From assembly GCF_038595005.1 (NCBI RefSeq), contig NZ_CP151997.1, positions 1,178,001-1,242,000 of the forward strand: a DNA stretch of 64,000 nt, given 5' to 3'. Below are positions 47,883 through 56,551 of this stretch, piece after piece. Numbering within the stretch: position 1 is the stretch's first letter; each line of letters starts with the position of its first letter. Under the pieces are notes generated by a model that saw nothing but the letters and a program-made list of their open reading frames with translations, was not told the origin of the DNA and did not search any database. The DNA is from Chryseomicrobium sp. FSL W7-1435 (lineage in GTDB: Bacteria > Bacillota > Bacilli > Bacillales_A > Planococcaceae). The position numbers were made by a program, and so were the translations under genes.

Positions 47883-49211
47883 ATGAAGAAAGTTTCGTGG
47901 TCAAAATTCATGTTCTTCGCAATGCTGCTCTTGTTACTAACCTTAGCAGCCTGTAGCAACAACGAGACATCAGATGAACAATCCATGGATGACTCTGACG
48001 CTACGACAGAAGAGACAAATGAAGAATCAACAGAAGCGGATGCAGATGGAGGTACTGAAGTTGGTACGGATGATTCAGCAGAAACTGAACCAAAAGTTAC
48101 GGACTTTGAACCAGCATTTCCAGAACAAACAAGAGCACCTGCAGTAACGACTGAAACAGAACTTAATGTGGAAGTTATTGCGGAAGGACTTGACGTATCA
48201 TGGGGTATGGAAGAGTTTGAACCAAACCGCATCCTGATGACACAAAGAGATACGGCAGAACTTCTAATTGTTAACCTTGAAGATGGGGCTGTTTCTGATC
48301 CAATTGAAGGTACGCCAGAAGTAAACAATGAAGGTCAAGGTGGATTACTGGATGTAACCGTAGCACCTGATTTTGCCGAATCACGACTAGTATTTTTAAC
48401 ATTCTCTCAAGATATTGAAGGCGGAACTGTCACTGCTGTCGGGAAAGGTGTTTTATCAGAAGATGAAACTGCACTCGAAGGTTTTGAGGTGATTTTCCAA
48501 GCGACACCAGCCTATGAAGGTGACTTACACTATGGTGGCCGCATTACCTTTGATGAAGCTGGCAACTTGTTCTTAACAACGGGTGAGCGTTCAGATGATC
48601 CAATTCGCGAGCGCGCACAAGATTTAGATGCGTATTTAGGGAAAGTCATTCATATTACACAAGATGGAGAACCAGTAGACACGAATCCATTTATTGAAGA
48701 TGAAAATGCACTTCCTGGCATCTACAGCTATGGACACCGTAATATTCAAGGGATAGACTTCAATCCGCAAACAGGCGACTTATGGATTGTTGAATTCGGT
48801 CCTCAAGCTGGAGATGAACTAAACATTATTGAGCCAGCGAATAACTATGGATGGCCAACCGTTTCATACGGTATCGAGTATTCGGGTGAATTAGTCAATG
48901 ATGGTATTTCAGAACACGAAGCGCAAGGCTTTGTAGAGCCCGTCTATTACTGGGATCCAACAAGTGCGCCAAGTGGAATGTCCTTCTATGATAATGACGC
49001 CATTCCTGAATGGGAGAACAACTTGTTCATCGGTGGCTTAGCATCGAGCTATATTGCACGCGTTGTAATTGAAAATGACATTGTTGTTGGAGAAGAACGT
49101 CTATTGTCTGAAGAAGTGCAACGATTCCGTGATATTCTTGTAACACAGGATGGCGCGCTGATTGCAATCACAGATGGTGGATTGATTTATAAAGTGTCTG
49201 CAGCTAACTAA
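47883..49211 (+). CDS. PQQ-dependent-type sugar dehydrogenase lipoprotein
   Basis: A 442-residue secreted lipoprotein: signal peptide with lipobox LAAC (Cys near residue 23), an acidic Ser/Thr/Glu-rich linker (about 25-75), then a six-bladed beta-propeller of the soluble aldose sugar dehydrogenase (GSDH/YliI) family. Visible blocks are GQGGLLDVTVAPDF, LHYGGRITFDEAGNLFLTTGER, YSYGHRNIQGIDFNPQTG and EFGPQAGDELNIIEPANNYGWP. The family oxidises aldoses using PQQ; whether this organism makes PQQ is unknown. RBS GGGAGG. A terminator follows. Confidence 0.85.
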   Translation: MKKVSWSKFMFFAMLLLLLTLAACSNNETSDEQSMDDSDATTEETNEESTEADADGGTEVGTDDSAETEPKVTDFEPAFPEQTRAPAVTTETELNVEVIAEGLDVSWGMEEFEPNRILMTQRDTAELLIVNLEDGAVSDPIEGTPEVNNEGQGGLLDVTVAPDFAESRLVFLTFSQDIEGGTVTAVGKGVLSEDETALEGFEVIFQATPAYEGDLHYGGRITFDEAGNLFLTTGERSDDPIRERAQDLDAYLGKVIHITQDGEPVDTNPFIEDENALPGIYSYGHRNIQGIDFNPQTGDLWIVEFGPQAGDELNIIEPANNYGWPTVSYGIEYSGELVNDGISEHEAQGFVEPVYYWDPTSAPSGMSFYDNDAIPEWENNLFIGGLASSYIARVVIENDIVVGEERLLSEEVQRFRDILVTQDGALIAITDGGLIYKVSAAN

Positions 49212-49216
49212 CTATA

Positions 49217-49248
49217 AAAGGAAATCGAGTTGATCGATTTCCTTTTTT
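49217..49248 (+). terminator. Terminator after the sugar dehydrogenase
   Basis: A perfect 12-bp stem, AAAGGAAATCGA (49217-49228) / TCGATTTCCTTT (49234-49245), with trailing Ts. Confidence 0.9.
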
Positions 49249-49261
49249 GTTATTTATTTAT

Positions 49262-50476
49262 TTATTTCACACCATACTTCCGATCTAGCTGCACAATCTC
49301 CGCATCCCGATTCGGCACACCGTCCACTAAATCTACAAGCATGGAAGAACCCAGCATACTATAGACAGTCCCGTTACCGCCGTACCCTAGCAAATAATAG
49401 TGATTTGGTTTCGCCGGATGCTCCCCGATAAACGGAAGATTATCGATGGACTCACCAAAACTTGCAGCGTAACACGCATTGATTTCAAACTGTTGCTTCG
49501 GAAAATGCTCATGGAGTGCATCTAGTAACCGTTGCCCACGTTCTGCAATCAACTCATCGGAAAGTGGCGCTTCCGGCTTATCTTCATCCAGACCGCCAAC
49601 GACTACGGCATTTTCTTCCGTCAACCGCATGTATAAATAAGGACGTTTCGTCTCCCAAATCAACGCACGCTCGTGCCATTCGGAAATATCCTCGACCGGT
49701 TTTGTGGCAATCGCATATGACCGGTTAATATCCGCACCGATTCGTTTGCCAACTGGTACTGTTTCATATCCTGTTGTGTAAACGATTTTTTTTGCATGAA
49801 ACGTTCCGTTAGATGTCCGGACTTCCAAGTGGTCTGCTTGCTCGAAGACGTCCTCTACTTCTGTATAGGGGAACAGATGGCCGCCACCTTTTTCGACTTC
49901 ACCAAGAACGCCTTGTACAAACTTTAACGGATTCACTTCCGCGTCTTTGTACGTGACGAGTGCAGCGGGTTTTGAAAACGGCAAGTTGGCTTCGACAGTT
50001 GTTTGGTCCCAGTATTCACAAGGGAAGCCATGAGCTTTTAGTGTTTCATATTCCTTTTGAAGCTTAGCTACATCTTCTTCAACACTCGCGTAACAAATAC
50101 TTGGACGACGAATGAAATCCGCACTTACAGGTAATAATGTAGCCACTTCATCTAGTTGATCCATCGCCTCTAAGCACATCTCGTAAAATCGTACAGCATC
50201 TGGTTCACCGATTTGTTCAATCAGCTCATGGAGCATGATGTCATTGGAATATTGAAGCAATCCCGTATTTGCACTCGTGCTTCCCGAGCCAAATTGACGT
50301 TTATCTAAAACTGCCACCGATTTCCCGGCTTTCATAAATTGAAAGGCAGTCAACGAGCCTGACATTCCGCCGCCGACAATCACGATGTCGTAGCTTTCCA
50401 AGCGTTCATGTACCTCTTGAGGTTCGAATGGTGGCGTTGTTTGTGGCCAGTACAGCGATCCGTTATGTATGTTCAT
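49262..50476 (-). CDS. FAD-dependent oxidoreductase (DAO family, YurR-like)
   Basis: A 404-residue D-amino-acid-oxidase-type flavoprotein. Dinucleotide-binding motif VIVGGGMSGSLTAFQFMKAG is at about 33-52, with VLDKRQFGSGSTSANTGLLQY following; near the C terminus, FIGEHPAKPNHYYLLGYGGNG is the FAD-contacting block. Relatives oxidise glycine, sarcosine or similar amines; the substrate is not clear. It is transcribed divergently from the exonuclease gene. Confidence 0.85.
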   Translation of the reverse strand: MNIHNGSLYWPQTTPPFEPQEVHERLESYDIVIVGGGMSGSLTAFQFMKAGKSVAVLDKRQFGSGSTSANTGLLQYSNDIMLHELIEQIGEPDAVRFYEMCLEAMDQLDEVATLLPVSADFIRRPSICYASVEEDVAKLQKEYETLKAHGFPCEYWDQTTVEANLPFSKPAALVTYKDAEVNPLKFVQGVLGEVEKGGGHLFPYTEVEDVFEQADHLEVRTSNGTFHAKKIVYTTGYETVPVGKRIGADINRSYAIATKPVEDISEWHERALIWETKRPYLYMRLTEENAVVVGGLDEDKPEAPLSDELIAERGQRLLDALHEHFPKQQFEINACYAASFGESIDNLPFIGEHPAKPNHYYLLGYGGNGTVYSMLGSSMLVDLVDGVPNRDAEIVQLDRKYGVK

Positions 50477-50566
50477 TAGTCGCGTCTCCTTTTATAGGTT
50501 GATAGACCCACTATACCCATGTCGTATCTTCCGTTAAACTAAGGGTATACATAAAGGAGGAATTCC

Positions 50567-51433
50567 ATGCACCAGCCACATATTTTAGTAGTCGACGGAA
50601 TGGCGTTATTGTTTCGTTCATTCTTTGCGACAGCTATGTCCAATCAATTTTTCTATAACGAACAAGGTCTTCCAACAAATGCCGTGCAAGGATTTGCGCG
50701 TCATGTACTGACAGCCCGCTCGATTTTTACTCCATCTCACGTCGTCATTACATGGGATAAAGGAATGCACACTTTCCGTAATGAGTTGTTTGAGGGCTAT
50801 AAAATCAATCGTCCAGCACCGCCTCAAGAAATGATTCCGCAGTTTGATATGGCACAAGAATTATCTGCTCAGCTTGGGTGGGTCAACCTCGGCGTCGTGG
50901 GAATGGAGGCAGATGATACAATTGCATCCGTGACGAAAAAGTGGGAAGGAGAAGGGAAGTTCACTATCGTTTCTGGAGACAAAGACCTTCTTCAACTTCT
51001 AACTCCGGATGTTTCGATTGAATTCACGAAAAAAGGGTTCTCGATTTATGACTCGTATCATTTAGAACGATTCCGTGAAGAGTTTGGAATCGAGCCGCAC
51101 CAATTTCCAGATGTGAAAGCATTTATGGGCGATAGCAGTGATGGGTATCCTGGTGTGAAAGGCATTGGGCCAAAGACCGCACTTCAACTCATTCAAGCCT
51201 ATGGAAGTGTGGACGGTGTGCTCGCAGCAAAAGAGGAGTTAAAACCGGGTCAACGAAAAAAGATTGAAGAAGCGGGAGAGCTTCTAGCAATCTCTAAGCA
51301 GTTGGCAGTTATTCGAAATGATGTACCAATTGAAGTGGAACTGAACGATTTATATTGGGAAGCAGTTCCTTACACAGCAAAAGAGTTTTGTGAGAGCAAT
51401 GGCTACAAGCAAGTCTTGCGTCAGCTACTGTAA
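50567..51433 (+). CDS. 5'-3' exonuclease (Pol I N-domain-like, YpcP)
   Basis: A 288-residue stand-alone FEN/Pol I-type 5' nuclease. N-terminal VVDGMALLFRSFFAT, metal-binding acidic residues in GMEADDTIASV and VSGDKDLLQLL, and the helix-hairpin-helix GYPGVKGIGPKTALQLI are present. It is the size of Bacillus YpcP/ExoR, which supports removal of RNA primers and flaps. AAGGAGGA RBS. It overlaps the 3' end of the convergent C39-like gene by 9 bp. Confidence 0.9.
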   Translation: MHQPHILVVDGMALLFRSFFATAMSNQFFYNEQGLPTNAVQGFARHVLTARSIFTPSHVVITWDKGMHTFRNELFEGYKINRPAPPQEMIPQFDMAQELSAQLGWVNLGVVGMEADDTIASVTKKWEGEGKFTIVSGDKDLLQLLTPDVSIEFTKKGFSIYDSYHLERFREEFGIEPHQFPDVKAFMGDSSDGYPGVKGIGPKTALQLIQAYGSVDGVLAAKEELKPGQRKKIEEAGELLAISKQLAVIRNDVPIEVELNDLYWEAVPYTAKEFCESNGYKQVLRQLL

Positions 51434-51934
51434 AGGCGCAATTTTTACAAACGTCACGATTTTATGATTCGGACCGTATGGTATGCGACGGAGTTTACTT
51501 TCACGTCCGCGGCCTCCATTATCATGAACAAGTAAAAACAGTTCGCCATCATTTACAACAAAACCGGTCATCGGTACCCAGTGATAGGAGAAAGATGTTT
51601 CTGAACGAAATTGAAATGAAAAATATTTATCAAACTTGACGGCTACTGGCCGTCCTTTTTTTAGTTCATTTAGCGCTTCTTGCAATGTGCATTTTTCTGC
51701 GCGCCAATCAGAAGGCAATAACTTGTTCAGAAATTTTACGAAGCGAAATGTAAATAATCCGATGCGGGTTCCACGAAGTGACTGATACAGTTCATTGACC
51801 GAGTAGGCAGGAAGGCCAGCATGTTTCAATAGTAAATGCGCTGTTACAGGACCACAAGCAGAAGAGCGAAGTTCGGGTGCCACAGAGTCATCGTATTGGG
51901 ACATCCCCGAAAAAGGAAGTACTGTTTTCATCAA
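51425..51934 (-). CDS. C39-like cysteine peptidase family protein
   Basis: A 169-residue papain-like protein of the Peptidase_C39_2 type. The Cys nucleophile is in SSACGPVTAHLLLKHAG, the His in YHWVPMTGF and an Asp/Asn in VHDNGG. No signal peptide or ABC transporter domain is present, so it is not a bacteriocin exporter peptidase. Substrate unknown. It ends 9 bp inside the exonuclease gene. Confidence 0.75.
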   Translation of the reverse strand: MMKTVLPFSGMSQYDDSVAPELRSSACGPVTAHLLLKHAGLPAYSVNELYQSLRGTRIGLFTFRFVKFLNKLLPSDWRAEKCTLQEALNELKKGRPVAVKFDKYFSFQFRSETSFSYHWVPMTGFVVNDGELFLLVHDNGGRGRESKLRRIPYGPNHKIVTFVKIAPLQ

Positions 51935-51980
51935 ATCCCTCCATAAGAAAAGCGCACCACATGGGTACGCTGTAGTTACA

Positions 51981-52436
51981 TTATAATTTTCCGCTTTCTT
52001 CGTTCAATAAACCTTGTAGGGCATTGCGGAACGATTGATACGTCTCAATCTCCACATGCACGCCGGCGCGGACGATTTCTTGGATCAACTTTGGATTGAA
52101 ACCAACATAAATTGGGCGCATCCCCATAAGTTTTAATGAGCTATTTAAATTGGAAATTGCGAGGGCAAGTTCATTAAAATCAAAGCTAGAAACATCATCT
52201 GTAGATACACCTGTGTAATCAAAAACCACATTTTCGACTTCTCGATGCTCTGCTATATAGGTTAGAACTTCCGTTTCAATATTGTTGAAGCGCTCTCTGT
52301 AGATATAGCCTGCTACTGGAACCAAAATGGTTTTTGATACAATAGAAGGAATGATAGGAGACGACATGTTATAGACAATCGATTTATAGTACTCCAACTG
52401 TTCTTTCAGTTCAAGAATCTCTTGTTCAGTAGTCAT
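51981..52436 (-). CDS. STAS-domain protein (RsbR/RsbS-like)
   Basis: A 151-residue protein with a short N-terminal coiled-coil (about 3-25) and a STAS domain (about 35-145) with VENVVFDYTGVSTDDVSSFDFNEL and LKLMGMRPIYVGFNPKL. The conserved phospho-acceptor positions of RsbR (Thr/Ser) are near STDDVSSFD. It resembles stress-signalling scaffold proteins but without an N-globin or PAS sensor. It lies 9 nt downstream of the thioredoxin gene on the same strand. Confidence 0.75.
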   Translation of the reverse strand: MTTEQEILELKEQLEYYKSIVYNMSSPIIPSIVSKTILVPVAGYIYRERFNNIETEVLTYIAEHREVENVVFDYTGVSTDDVSSFDFNELALAISNLNSSLKLMGMRPIYVGFNPKLIQEIVRAGVHVEIETYQSFRNALQGLLNEESGKL

Positions 52437-52445
52437 AGTGATCTC

Positions 52446-52775
52446 CTATTCGTTTACAGACTCTAAAAAATCAGTTACTTGTTGTGGAGATTTCGCATTC
52501 GCACTATGAAGATGAGCAGTCTTTTCGCCGTCTTTAAAAATTAATAAGCTTGGAATTCCCATGACTTCATACTTCTCTGCAATTTCAGGCAGCTCGTCAC
52601 GATTTACGTCATACCACGTATACTGATTGTATTCCTCTACGATTGGATCAATGAACATGTCCATACGACGGCAATCCGGGCACCAGCCAGCTTGGAATTT
52701 TACGAGTACCTCTTTCCCGGAATGAATCACTTCATTGAATTGTTCTACTGTTTTAATTGGTTCCATATTCGACAC
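52446..52775 (-). CDS. Thioredoxin-family protein (YdbP-like)
   Basis: A 109-residue thioredoxin-fold protein with the redox motif WCPDC (Cys about 32 and 35) and the cis-Pro segment MGIPSLLIFKDG. WCPDC in place of WCGPC marks the YdbP subgroup. It may be cotranscribed with the STAS gene. It is divergent from fadN. Confidence 0.87.
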   Translation of the reverse strand: MSNMEPIKTVEQFNEVIHSGKEVLVKFQAGWCPDCRRMDMFIDPIVEEYNQYTWYDVNRDELPEIAEKYEVMGIPSLLIFKDGEKTAHLHSANAKSPQQVTDFLESVNE

Positions 52776-52844
52776 CCTTTCTTCTAGTACCTCTAGTTTA
52801 CATGAAACCCCAGAAAAGAGAAATCGAAAGCAACCACAATAGTA

Positions 52845-52873
52845 TTGCGAAAATTTAAAATATGTTCTACACT
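52845..52873 (+). promoter_or_regulatory. Promoter of the fad operon
   Basis: TTGCGA (52845-52850), 17-bp spacer, TACACT (52868-52873). Confidence 0.6.
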
Positions 52874-52913
52874 AGAAACAAGGACAACGGTTCTATTTTT
52901 TTTACCGCTAAAA

Positions 52914-52931
52914 TGAATGAGTATTCATTCA
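52914..52931 (+). promoter_or_regulatory. FadR-type operator
   Basis: TGAATGAGTATTCATTCA: 7-bp arms around GTAT, matching the B. subtilis FadR (TetR-family) site. It lies between the promoter and the fadN ribosome-binding site, so bound repressor would block transcription; long-chain acyl-CoA releases it in Bacillus. Confidence 0.85.
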
Positions 52932-52951
52932 AAATAGAAGGAGGCATCTTT

Positions 52952-55336
52952 GTGTCATATCAAATTAAAAAAGCAGCTGTCATCGGATCGGGAGTTATGG
53001 GTTCTGGTATTGCGGCGCATCTTGCAAATAGTGGCATTCCGACATACTTGCTTGACATCGTACCAAACGACGTATCTGAAGCAGATGCGAAAAAAGGATG
53101 GACGAAAGATACACCAGCATTCAGAAACTCCGTTGCAACGGGAGCTCTTGAAAAGTTACTTAAACAAAAACCGGCACCATTGACATCAAAACGCAACTTA
53201 CAATTGATTACACCTGGAAATCTAGAGGACGATCTTGAAAAATTAAAAGACGTAGACTGGATCATCGAAGTAATCGTCGAAAACTTAGAAGTGAAACAAA
53301 ACTTGTTCGCACGTATCGATGAAGTATTGACACCTGGCACGATAGTAACATCTAATACTTCCGGTATCAGCATTGAAGATATGACGGCAGGACGCAGTGA
53401 GCAGTTTGCAAGTCACTTCCTTGGTACGCACTTCTTCAATCCACCACGTTATTTGAAATTACTTGAAGTGATTCCTGCTTCCACTACTAAACCTGAAGTT
53501 GTGGAGTTTGTGAAAACGTTTGGAGAAGACGTGTTAGGCAAAGGCGTTGTTCTTGCAAAAGACACACCAAACTTTATTGCGAACCGCATTGGAACTTACG
53601 GTTTACTTGTCACGCTTCGCGAAATGTTGAACCGTGGCTACTCGGTAGGAGAAGTGGATTCTGTCACGGGACCTGCAATTGGACGTCCGAAATCAGCGAC
53701 TTTCCGCACACTTGACGTGGTTGGACTGGATACATTCCTACACGTTGCGAAAAATGTCTACGACAAGTCGACAGGTGAAGAACAAGAAGTATTCAACCCA
53801 CCAGCTTTCATGAAGCAAATGGTTGAAAACAAATGGTTGGGGGCGAAAACTGGCCAAGGTTTCTTCGTAAAGAAAGATAAAGAAATTTTTGAGTTGAATC
53901 CAGAAACGATGGATTATGAGCCAGTGAAAAAATTGAAAACGCCTTCACTAGAAATGGCGAAACAAGAAAAAGGCCTAGCGAACAAAGTAAAAACTCTAGT
54001 GTATGCAAAAGACCGCACAGGAGAACTTCTTTGGAGCATTTTCAATCCAGTACTTCGCTACTCGGCTGAGCTACACGGTGAGATTGCCGATGACATCGTC
54101 GCGATTGACCAAGCGATGAAATGGGGCTTCGGCTGGCAGCAAGGACCGTTTGAAACGTGGGATGCAATCGGCGTTGAAAAGTCTGTTGCGAAAATGAAAG
54201 AAGAAGGGCACGAGATTCCTGCATTTGTGCAAGCTTTACTCGATCAAGGCCACAGCTCCTTCTATAAAGAAGAAGAGGGCGAACTTCTCTTCTTTACAGG
54301 AACAGGGTTTGAAAAAGTTCCAACAAACGATAAAGCGATCGATTTAAAAGCGTATAAAAAGAAGCATGGTGTCATCAAGAAAAATAGTGGTGCAAGCCTT
54401 ATTGACCTTGGAGACGGAGTTGCTCTTCTAGAGTTCCATTCCCAGTCAAACTCGATTGGTCCTGACATTCTTCAGATGATCAACTTTGCCGTAGATGAAG
54501 TGGAGAAAAACTTTAAAGGGCTTGTGATCGGGAACCAAGGCAAAAACTTCTGTGTTGGTGCCAACCTTGGAATGATCTTGATGGAAGCACAAGATGACAA
54601 TATTTTTGAACTCGATTATATCGTTCGCATGTTCCAACAAGCGATGCTGAAAATTAAATACTCTTCTAAACCAGTTGTCGCAGCACCATTTGGCATGACA
54701 CTTGGCGGCGGAGCAGAAGTTTGTCTGCCAACTGCACACATCCAAGCTTCTAGCGAAACCTACATGGGTCTAGTCGAAGCAGGTGTTGGTCTAATTCCAG
54801 GTGGAGGAGGAAACAAAGAGCTTTATATCAAGCACATAAGTTCTCTACCGAATAACGTGAAAGTGGATTACGTTGAAGTCGCGACTACTGTATTTGAAAC
54901 AATCGCTATGGCGAAAGTATCGACTTCTGGCGAAGAAGCACGTGAAAACAACTTCTTGAACCATGCAGATGGTGTCAGCGTAAATCCTGATCACTTGTTG
55001 TATGACGCGAAGCAAGCAGCACTTCACTTATATGAAACAGGCTACAAAGCGCCAATCCGTGGAAAAGTTCCGGTATCAGGTGCACCAGGCTACGCAACTA
55101 TGTTAGTTGGGGCAGAAGGATTGCGTCTGTCAGGTTATATCAGTGATCACGATATGAAGATTGCCAAAAAACTTGCTTACGTTCTTGCTGGTGGAGAAGT
55201 TCCATACGGCACACTCGTTGACGAAGAATACCTATTAAATTTAGAGCGAGAAGCGTTCTTAAGTTTAGTAGCAGAACCAAAATCACAAATGCGTATGCAG
55301 CATATGCTCGTTAAAGGAAAGCCGCTTCGTAACTAA
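52952..55336 (+). CDS. fadN: 3-hydroxyacyl-CoA dehydrogenase / enoyl-CoA hydratase FadN
   Basis: A 794-residue bifunctional beta-oxidation enzyme. The N-terminal NAD-binding domain starts KKAAVIGSGVMGSGIAAHLAN, with HFFNPPRYLKLLEVI. A C-terminal crotonase domain has VIGNQGKNFCVGANL and FGMTLGGGAEVCL. The start is GTG at 52952, with AAGGAGG 7 nt upstream; the longer ATG-initiated frame would run through the operator. First gene of fadN-fadA-fadE. Confidence 0.93.
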   Translation: MSYQIKKAAVIGSGVMGSGIAAHLANSGIPTYLLDIVPNDVSEADAKKGWTKDTPAFRNSVATGALEKLLKQKPAPLTSKRNLQLITPGNLEDDLEKLKDVDWIIEVIVENLEVKQNLFARIDEVLTPGTIVTSNTSGISIEDMTAGRSEQFASHFLGTHFFNPPRYLKLLEVIPASTTKPEVVEFVKTFGEDVLGKGVVLAKDTPNFIANRIGTYGLLVTLREMLNRGYSVGEVDSVTGPAIGRPKSATFRTLDVVGLDTFLHVAKNVYDKSTGEEQEVFNPPAFMKQMVENKWLGAKTGQGFFVKKDKEIFELNPETMDYEPVKKLKTPSLEMAKQEKGLANKVKTLVYAKDRTGELLWSIFNPVLRYSAELHGEIADDIVAIDQAMKWGFGWQQGPFETWDAIGVEKSVAKMKEEGHEIPAFVQALLDQGHSSFYKEEEGELLFFTGTGFEKVPTNDKAIDLKAYKKKHGVIKKNSGASLIDLGDGVALLEFHSQSNSIGPDILQMINFAVDEVEKNFKGLVIGNQGKNFCVGANLGMILMEAQDDNIFELDYIVRMFQQAMLKIKYSSKPVVAAPFGMTLGGGAEVCLPTAHIQASSETYMGLVEAGVGLIPGGGGNKELYIKHISSLPNNVKVDYVEVATTVFETIAMAKVSTSGEEARENNFLNHADGVSVNPDHLLYDAKQAALHLYETGYKAPIRGKVPVSGAPGYATMLVGAEGLRLSGYISDHDMKIAKKLAYVLAGGEVPYGTLVDEEYLLNLEREAFLSLVAEPKSQMRMQHMLVKGKPLRN

Positions 55337-55363
55337 CCGAACGTCTAAAGGAGGAAACAACCA

Positions 55364-56536
55364 ATGCGTGAAGCAGTATTAGTAGCAGGAGCTCGTACCC
55401 CAATCGGGAAAGCGAAAAAAGGCTCCTTAGCCGCAGTGCGTCCTGACGATTTCGGAGCACTCGTAGTCAAAGAAACATTACAACGTGCAGGGTATGAAGG
55501 GCCTATCGATGATTTGATCATGGGCTGTGCAATGCCAGAAGCAGAACAAGGAATGAACGTAGCGCGTAATATTGGAGCGCTTGCAGGACTTCCTGATACA
55601 ACTCCAGCTATTACAATCAATCGATTCTGTTCTTCAGGTCTTCAGTCGATTGCGTACGCATCAGAACGCATCATGATCGGCCATGCAGAAGCCATTATTG
55701 CCGGTGGTGTCGAATCGATGAGTATGATCCCGATGACGGGTAACACACTTCGCTTGAACCCTACACTTGCCGAAACGGCTCCTCAGTATTACATGGGGAT
55801 GGGGCATACAGCTGAGCAAGTAGCTGTGAAATACGGCATAAGCCGTGAAGACCAAGATGCTTTTGCGGTAGAGTCACACAAGCGTGCGGCAGCAGCAATT
55901 GCAGCTGGCAAATTTAAAGATGAGATCGTTCCAGTCGAAGTAACGCATCACTTTGTGGACGACAAAAATAAACAACAGACTAAAACACATCTATTTGAAA
56001 TGGATGAGGGTGTCCGTGAAGGCACATCTGTTGAGACACTTGCAAAGTTACGTCCAGCATTTAACGTGCGCGGTACAGTGACTGCAGGGAACGCTTCTCA
56101 AACGTCAGATGGCGCTGGAGCACTACTTGTCATGGACCGTGAAGTGGCAGAAGCACAAGGCTTGAAGCCACTCGCAAAATTCCGTTCATTTGCTACAGCA
56201 GGAGTTGCTCCTGAAGTTATGGGGATCGGACCAGTAGAAGCGATTCCAAAAGCGTTGAAGCTTGCAGGTCTTTCTATTGCAGACATCGACGTATGGGAAT
56301 TGAATGAAGCATTTGCTTCACAATCTCTACAAATTATTCGTCAGCTGAACTTAGACGTAACGAAAGTAAACGTCAATGGAGGCGCGATTGCACTTGGTCA
56401 TCCACTTGGAGCGACAGGGGCAGTCTTAACACTGAAAATGATTCATGAATTGAAACGTCAACAAAAGCAATTCGGTGTTGTCACAATGTGTATTGGTGGC
56501 GGTATGGGAGCAGCAGGCGTATTTGAATTACTATAA
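55364..56536 (+). CDS. fadA: Acetyl-CoA acyltransferase (3-ketoacyl-CoA thiolase) FadA
   Basis: A 390-residue thiolase performing the last step of beta-oxidation. The acyl-accepting Cys is in NRFCSSGLQSI, the His in ELNEAFASQ/GGAIALGHPLGATG, and the second Cys in MCIGGGMGAAG. AAGGAGG RBS, 27 nt after fadN. Confidence 0.94.
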   Translation: MREAVLVAGARTPIGKAKKGSLAAVRPDDFGALVVKETLQRAGYEGPIDDLIMGCAMPEAEQGMNVARNIGALAGLPDTTPAITINRFCSSGLQSIAYASERIMIGHAEAIIAGGVESMSMIPMTGNTLRLNPTLAETAPQYYMGMGHTAEQVAVKYGISREDQDAFAVESHKRAAAAIAAGKFKDEIVPVEVTHHFVDDKNKQQTKTHLFEMDEGVREGTSVETLAKLRPAFNVRGTVTAGNASQTSDGAGALLVMDREVAEAQGLKPLAKFRSFATAGVAPEVMGIGPVEAIPKALKLAGLSIADIDVWELNEAFASQSLQIIRQLNLDVTKVNVNGGAIALGHPLGATGAVLTLKMIHELKRQQKQFGVVTMCIGGGMGAAGVFELL

Positions 56537-56551
56537 AAGGAGGACATGAAC

